Assembly (NCBI GenBank): GCA_028753945.1
Contig: JAPNXP010000015.1
Location: forward strand, 3,410,001-3,474,000
Direction: 5' to 3'
DNA: 64,000 bases
Origin: Hexactinellida sp. DTS-2022
Lineage: Eukaryota > Porifera > Hexactinellida
Numbering within the stretch: the first letter of the stretch is position 1; every line of letters begins with the position of its first letter. Made by a program: the position numbers and the translations under genes. The notes beneath the pieces are model-generated. The model ran no database searches and was not told the origin of the DNA. It was given only the letters and a program-made list of their open reading frames with translations. Of this stretch, positions 60,161-64,000 are shown one piece after another.

Positions 60161-61777
60161 CTACTTGGTCTCGTTATTGAATGGGATATCTCTATGTTGC
60201 ATCCAGTGGGGAAAACAGTCCGGATTGTCGTGTAGAATATACTTTAAAATGAACTTGAACGCCTCCATAACAGGTGCCATTGTAACCTCGGTGCAAGCCA
60301 TTGAGAAGAATAGGAGGCATAATTTCTCTTTCGCGTGTGGGACACTCTTTATGTCCTCGGCTCCATATATTGTCTTCATCTTAGACAACACAATATACAC
60401 TTTGCTAGAAACGCCGCTCTCCTTCGCTTCGGTTTCCAGGCTCTGTAGCCACACGGGATATCCTTTGCCCTTCTTAAGAGCGTCTTCTTCTAAGGCATAG
60501 ACCGTGTGGTCTCGCATCCGGTTTATGCTCTTCATGAAGGTTAGGTTTGAGTCCAGGTACTTTAGTTTATAACCGATTCTTGGCTTGGTCTCTTTTCGCC
60601 ATTCCGCTAAATCCACTTGAACATCTTTCGCGTTCAGATAATTAATCTGACCGAATTTATCGCACCACTCCTGCTTGATGTTTCCCACATCCTTTATGTC
60701 CCATAGGGACTTCTTACGGATGTGGTCTTCTCTCTCTATGTAGGGGTGTTGCAGTATTTTCTGCCATAGGGGCGTGCCTATAGCTAACTCTTCTATTTCC
60801 TGATACACAATGGAACACATGGGGTATATGGAGAGACCGCGTCTCCGTGTGAGGTTGTGTGTAGACTGGTGTTCTGCTTGTTCGATGAGAAGAGGGTTTA
60901 TGTTGGCTTTCTGTTGGTTGTTCGCTTTTGAAGTGTAATGGTGGTGATAGTGGTTGTATGAGCTATTTATGTTGTGGTGTGAGTAGTGACGATGTGCGGT
61001 GTCTAAATCTTTGTAGACTTCTTTCAACTTTAATTTTGAGAGTGGAAATTTACTTTTTAGGTCTCGGATTTTGATATTATAAATTCCATTGATTAGGAGA
61101 TAGATGGTGTATATTTTACTGACACATTTTTCTTTACTACCAATTGTTACAGAGGAATTTCCCTTCATACTAGCCAGTATGCGACAAAGCAATAACATTG
61201 GCCGAAAACGCTCAGAAATAACTATCTTTTTGTTATTGATTTTCTGGTTAGGCTGTGAGGTAGGGGAGTTCTCCAAGTGACTGTTTGATAATTTGTATTT
61301 CTTCAAATATGTGTGAATGTTCTGAAAGGAAATTGAATTGGGAATAGCTAACAGTTTTTCGAATTCGTTCTCTTCGAGTAGGATTTCGTGATAAGGCTTG
61401 CCCATACGAGACAGCTTCAATCTCTCCTCGCCAGTCTTCAGCTCCATTACAATGTTTGAAAACCCTCCAGTGTATGAAAACTTATTGTTCTTTCCCTTCT
61501 GACTATTCTCTGGATGGATGGGCCTTTTGCTGTGTCGACTGAACTGGTTTGTATGCAGGTGTGGAAGTTCGTCATTTCCATCTTTACTCGTTTTCAAGTT
61601 GTGTCCCCCCAAATGTGTCAATTCGGGCAGAGAAAACCGCGAATGCAGTACCTCCAGTTGGGATAAACTTCCCACTGGGTTGTATGGCAGGTAGTTGAGT
61701 GCAAAATGGCCTCGTCTTTTCTCGACTTCGAGTTGAAAGCGGGTTTTATCGATGAATGGCGGTTGTAAATGATCCAT
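60161..61777 (-). CDS. Unrecognised 538-residue protein
   Basis: One long frame from ATG 61777 (MDHLQPPFIDKTRF) with no in-frame break. I do not recognise the family. The N-terminal 170 residues are polar; residues 190-265 are basic and helical; a His/Tyr-rich stretch (HYSHHNINSSYNHYHHHY) lies near 265-285. The C-terminal 200 residues look folded, with WCDKFGQINYLNAKDVQVDL, MRDHTVYALEEDALKKGKGY and a final segment LCLLFFSMACTEVTMAPVME, and are the best part for a search. No signal peptide or membrane span. It converges with Knickkopf-like gene 3 and follows UBE2D on the same strand. Confidence 0.65.
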   Translation of the reverse strand: MDHLQPPFIDKTRFQLEVEKRRGHFALNYLPYNPVGSLSQLEVLHSRFSLPELTHLGGHNLKTSKDGNDELPHLHTNQFSRHSKRPIHPENSQKGKNNKFSYTGGFSNIVMELKTGEERLKLSRMGKPYHEILLEENEFEKLLAIPNSISFQNIHTYLKKYKLSNSHLENSPTSQPNQKINNKKIVISERFRPMLLLCRILASMKGNSSVTIGSKEKCVSKIYTIYLLINGIYNIKIRDLKSKFPLSKLKLKEVYKDLDTAHRHYSHHNINSSYNHYHHHYTSKANNQQKANINPLLIEQAEHQSTHNLTRRRGLSIYPMCSIVYQEIEELAIGTPLWQKILQHPYIEREDHIRKKSLWDIKDVGNIKQEWCDKFGQINYLNAKDVQVDLAEWRKETKPRIGYKLKYLDSNLTFMKSINRMRDHTVYALEEDALKKGKGYPVWLQSLETEAKESGVSSKVYIVLSKMKTIYGAEDIKSVPHAKEKLCLLFFSMACTEVTMAPVMEAFKFILKYILHDNPDCFPHWMQHRDIPFNNETK

Positions 61778-62246
61778 GGAAATTTAGGTACAAAAATAAA
61801 TTAGTTACGAGTGCGATTTCCCGAATATATACAAATATGCATAAACCATTCGAAATACAAATTTGATTGGCTCACAACAACCAATGTAAACCCTCCCTAT
61901 GCAGTAATATACTATATACGGAACATTCCTTGATACGACCCTTCCCTGTGTCACCACTTTCCCAAAATACTACTTTGAAATTAATTTTTATATAATAATA
62001 ATTGAAACATTGACAAACAGGTAATAGATAGTCATTTAGTAATGATCCAACTGAACACCTAATTAGCAATTTATAACAGGGGCAGGTAGTAATAGGTAAT
62101 TAGTTATACTCACTCACTACAAGCAATACAATTGGCAAGAATTAAGTTAGAAAAGTATATTGAAATAATGGATTGGTTGGCCACTATAACAATTCACACG
62201 GTCTATTAGTTCAGTCATATAATTGCTGTGTTACTAGCAAGCCTAT
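61778..62246. other. Intergenic space, unknown gene to UBE2D
   Basis: 470 bp of AT-rich DNA that should hold the UBE2D 3' untranslated region and the promoter of the unknown gene. No clear motif was seen. Confidence 0.45.
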
Positions 62247-62720
<474 letters not shown>

Positions 62721-63253
62721 CTAACAAAGGTGAATGGAAGTTACTTATAGGCTTCGGGTTATTCAATTACAATTGCAGCCTATTTTTATACTAAAGGAGA
62801 TAATGAAAGCGTTGTGTGCTGTTCTAAATATAGACTACATAGCTTTGATTGCATAATATAATCTGACAATGTAATATTCAACACTAATTTTCTACGCAAC
62901 CCATTCATCCTATTGCGTATTACTTTGAGAAATAGGAGATGAGGAGTCGATATTATTTCTAATCAATAGAATCTGCCTATCCGACACTCGTTGGGATAGG
63001 AAATTTGTGTCGGATTAATTAATTAATTAATATCTAAAATTTTAATATTTTAATAAAAATTGATATTGTCACATATCAACCCTGTCACTTGTTAGAATCA
63101 TAATCTAGACTACTATCAGTTGTACGTATAATAGTTAGTCGCTGGTCGGGCTCGTACTCACCCAAACTCATAAAAGGGTAATTACACCCATGCTTCTAAT
63201 TTTATTGCACTTGCCAAACCTAATTGATGTAAGTTATATGATTCTAGTTGACA

Positions 63254-63276
63254 AATGAACTGATCATCAGTTCATT
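63254..63276. repeat. 23-bp palindrome, 11-bp arms
   Basis: AATGAACTGAT, C, ATCAGTTCATT: exact arms around one base, just 6 bp before the larger palindrome. Confidence 0.9.
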
Positions 63277-63281
63277 CATTT

Positions 63282-63352
63282 TCCTAATCGTATTCAGATT
63301 ACTGTCACACATCAGTTACTGATGTGTGACAGTAATCTGAATACGATTAGGA
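63282..63352. repeat. Perfect 71-bp palindrome, 35-bp arms, 1-nt centre
   Basis: The arms 63282-63316 and 63318-63352 are exact reverse complements around the T at 63317. The core reads CACATCAGTTACTGATGTG. Confidence 0.95.
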
Positions 63353-63676
63353 CCATGGATGATACACACTAAAAAATCGAGTATGGCAAGTAGGGAAGTA
63401 AGATAATTTCCCAATTATGTGGTAGGGCGAGTATATACTTGCCTGAAGCATCAAAAAAGTGCAATAAGCCTAGGATAATGACAATGACATTAGCCTAACT
63501 AAAATATACCGAAAAAGTATTTAATTTTTTTTATGGTGCTAACAAGTGTAGCAGACTGTAGATTTGTACTTACGGTATCTTTCCATTGATATAATTGTCA
63601 GTTTCTATTATATTTTTGTTTTTTTTATATATACAAATTATCTCAAATATGTAAAAATGAAACTTTTATTTTTATG

Positions 63677-63748
63677 GCCGAGATCGTCTAGTGGTTAGGA
63701 CATTGCGTTGTGGCCGCAATAACCCAGGTTCGAATCCTGGTCTCGGCA
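63677..63748 (+). tRNA. trnH-GTG: tRNA-His (anticodon GTG)
   Basis: The acceptor stem GCCGAGA (63677-63683) pairs fully with TCTCGGC (63741-63747); discriminator A at 63748. The anticodon arm TTGCG-TTGTGGC-CGCAA gives GTG. The internal promoter is intact: A box around TCTAGTGGTTAGG and B box GGTTCGAATCC. No intron. A genomic G lies at -1, although eukaryotes normally add this base after transcription. Confidence 0.96.
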
Positions 63749-63872
63749 AATTTTTTGCATTACTTTTTGTTCAAATAGCTAAATATTTATGGGTTGCTAA
63801 TATTATATTCCTATTGCACTTTCTTAGTTTCTTAGTTCAAATCGCCAATAAATGTGGCCTAAGACTGTTTGA

Positions 63873-63950
63873 ACGTAACGCAGAACCCCCCCATGCACAC
63901 ACATAATGGAGGCGTTACGTAACGTATAAACCCATTATCTATGGGTTTAG
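63873..63950. mobile_element. Possible fragment of the ACGTAACG inverted-repeat family
   Basis: AACGTAACGCAGAACCCCCC and GGCGTTACGTAACGT lie about 50 bp apart in opposite sense, resembling the ends and core of the elements in VPS51 introns 4 and 5. Confidence 0.35.
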
Positions 63951-64000
63951 TGACCAGGCTAAACTTTGTTGGCTTTTAAAATTAGGTATCTCAATATGTT

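Noticed and set aside
63691-63906. 71-codon frame at the right end
   Set aside because: It starts inside tRNA-His and has no protein-like features.

Overview
The window is animal nuclear DNA. It carries about 25 protein genes and one tRNA. Coding exons are interrupted by GT-AG introns, and nearly every recognisable gene has its best match in animal families: lipin, MAPKBP1/WDR62, AP5S1, a GAF-GAF phosphodiesterase, MPV17, PLAC8, prefoldin 2, VPS51, XRCC1, a FEM1-like protein, a carbohydrate sulfotransferase, RBMS, an F-BAR RhoGAP, C19orf47, AATF, a Frizzled-like receptor, Knickkopf/Skeletor-like proteins and UBE2D. The DNA is AT-rich and gene-dense. Introns are few and mostly short, and many large genes have one coding exon. 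This fits an early-branching animal with a compact genome; a sponge is plausible, but that is a guess and not shown by the sequence.

Layout. 1-9.6 kb: the start of lipin, then an eight-exon MAPKBP1/WDR62 gene, both on the minus strand. The 3-kb second intron of MAPKBP1/WDR62 holds three tandem, mutually related small genes with bZIP-like C-termini, each with its own TATA box. 10-17 kb: AP5S1 and a prenyl-tailed PDE6/5/11-type phosphodiesterase head to head; an MPV17-like gene and a three-exon PLAC8 gene also head to head. 17-28.4 kb, all minus: a PHAF1 protein fused to a katanin-p80 C-terminal domain, prefoldin 2, six-exon VPS51, XRCC1 and a FEM1-like ankyrin protein. 28.6-38.6 kb: a sulfotransferase and RBMS, separated by a gene-poor 5 kb stretch that may belong to RBMS. 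38.6-48.7 kb, all plus: F-BAR RhoGAP, C19orf47, a stand-alone saccharopine dehydrogenase, AATF and a Frizzled-like 7TM receptor without a visible cysteine-rich domain. 49.8-60 kb: three tandem secreted DM13/DOMON/cupredoxin genes of the Knickkopf/Skeletor type. The first has a duplicated DOMON-cupredoxin unit, and the third has a frame break near its 3' end. 60-64 kb: an unrecognised protein, UBE2D, a large perfect palindrome and tRNA-His.

Two non-genic themes run through the window. First, more than a dozen short inverted-repeat elements with CAGT...ACTG ends and TA flanks (pogo/Tigger-like MITEs) fill introns and intergenic spaces; one of them supplies the 3' splice site of the receptor gene. 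Second, a subset of genes has a clear TATA box only about 45-60 nt from the ATG, implying very short 5' leaders. No retroviral or LTR element and no CRISPR array was seen.
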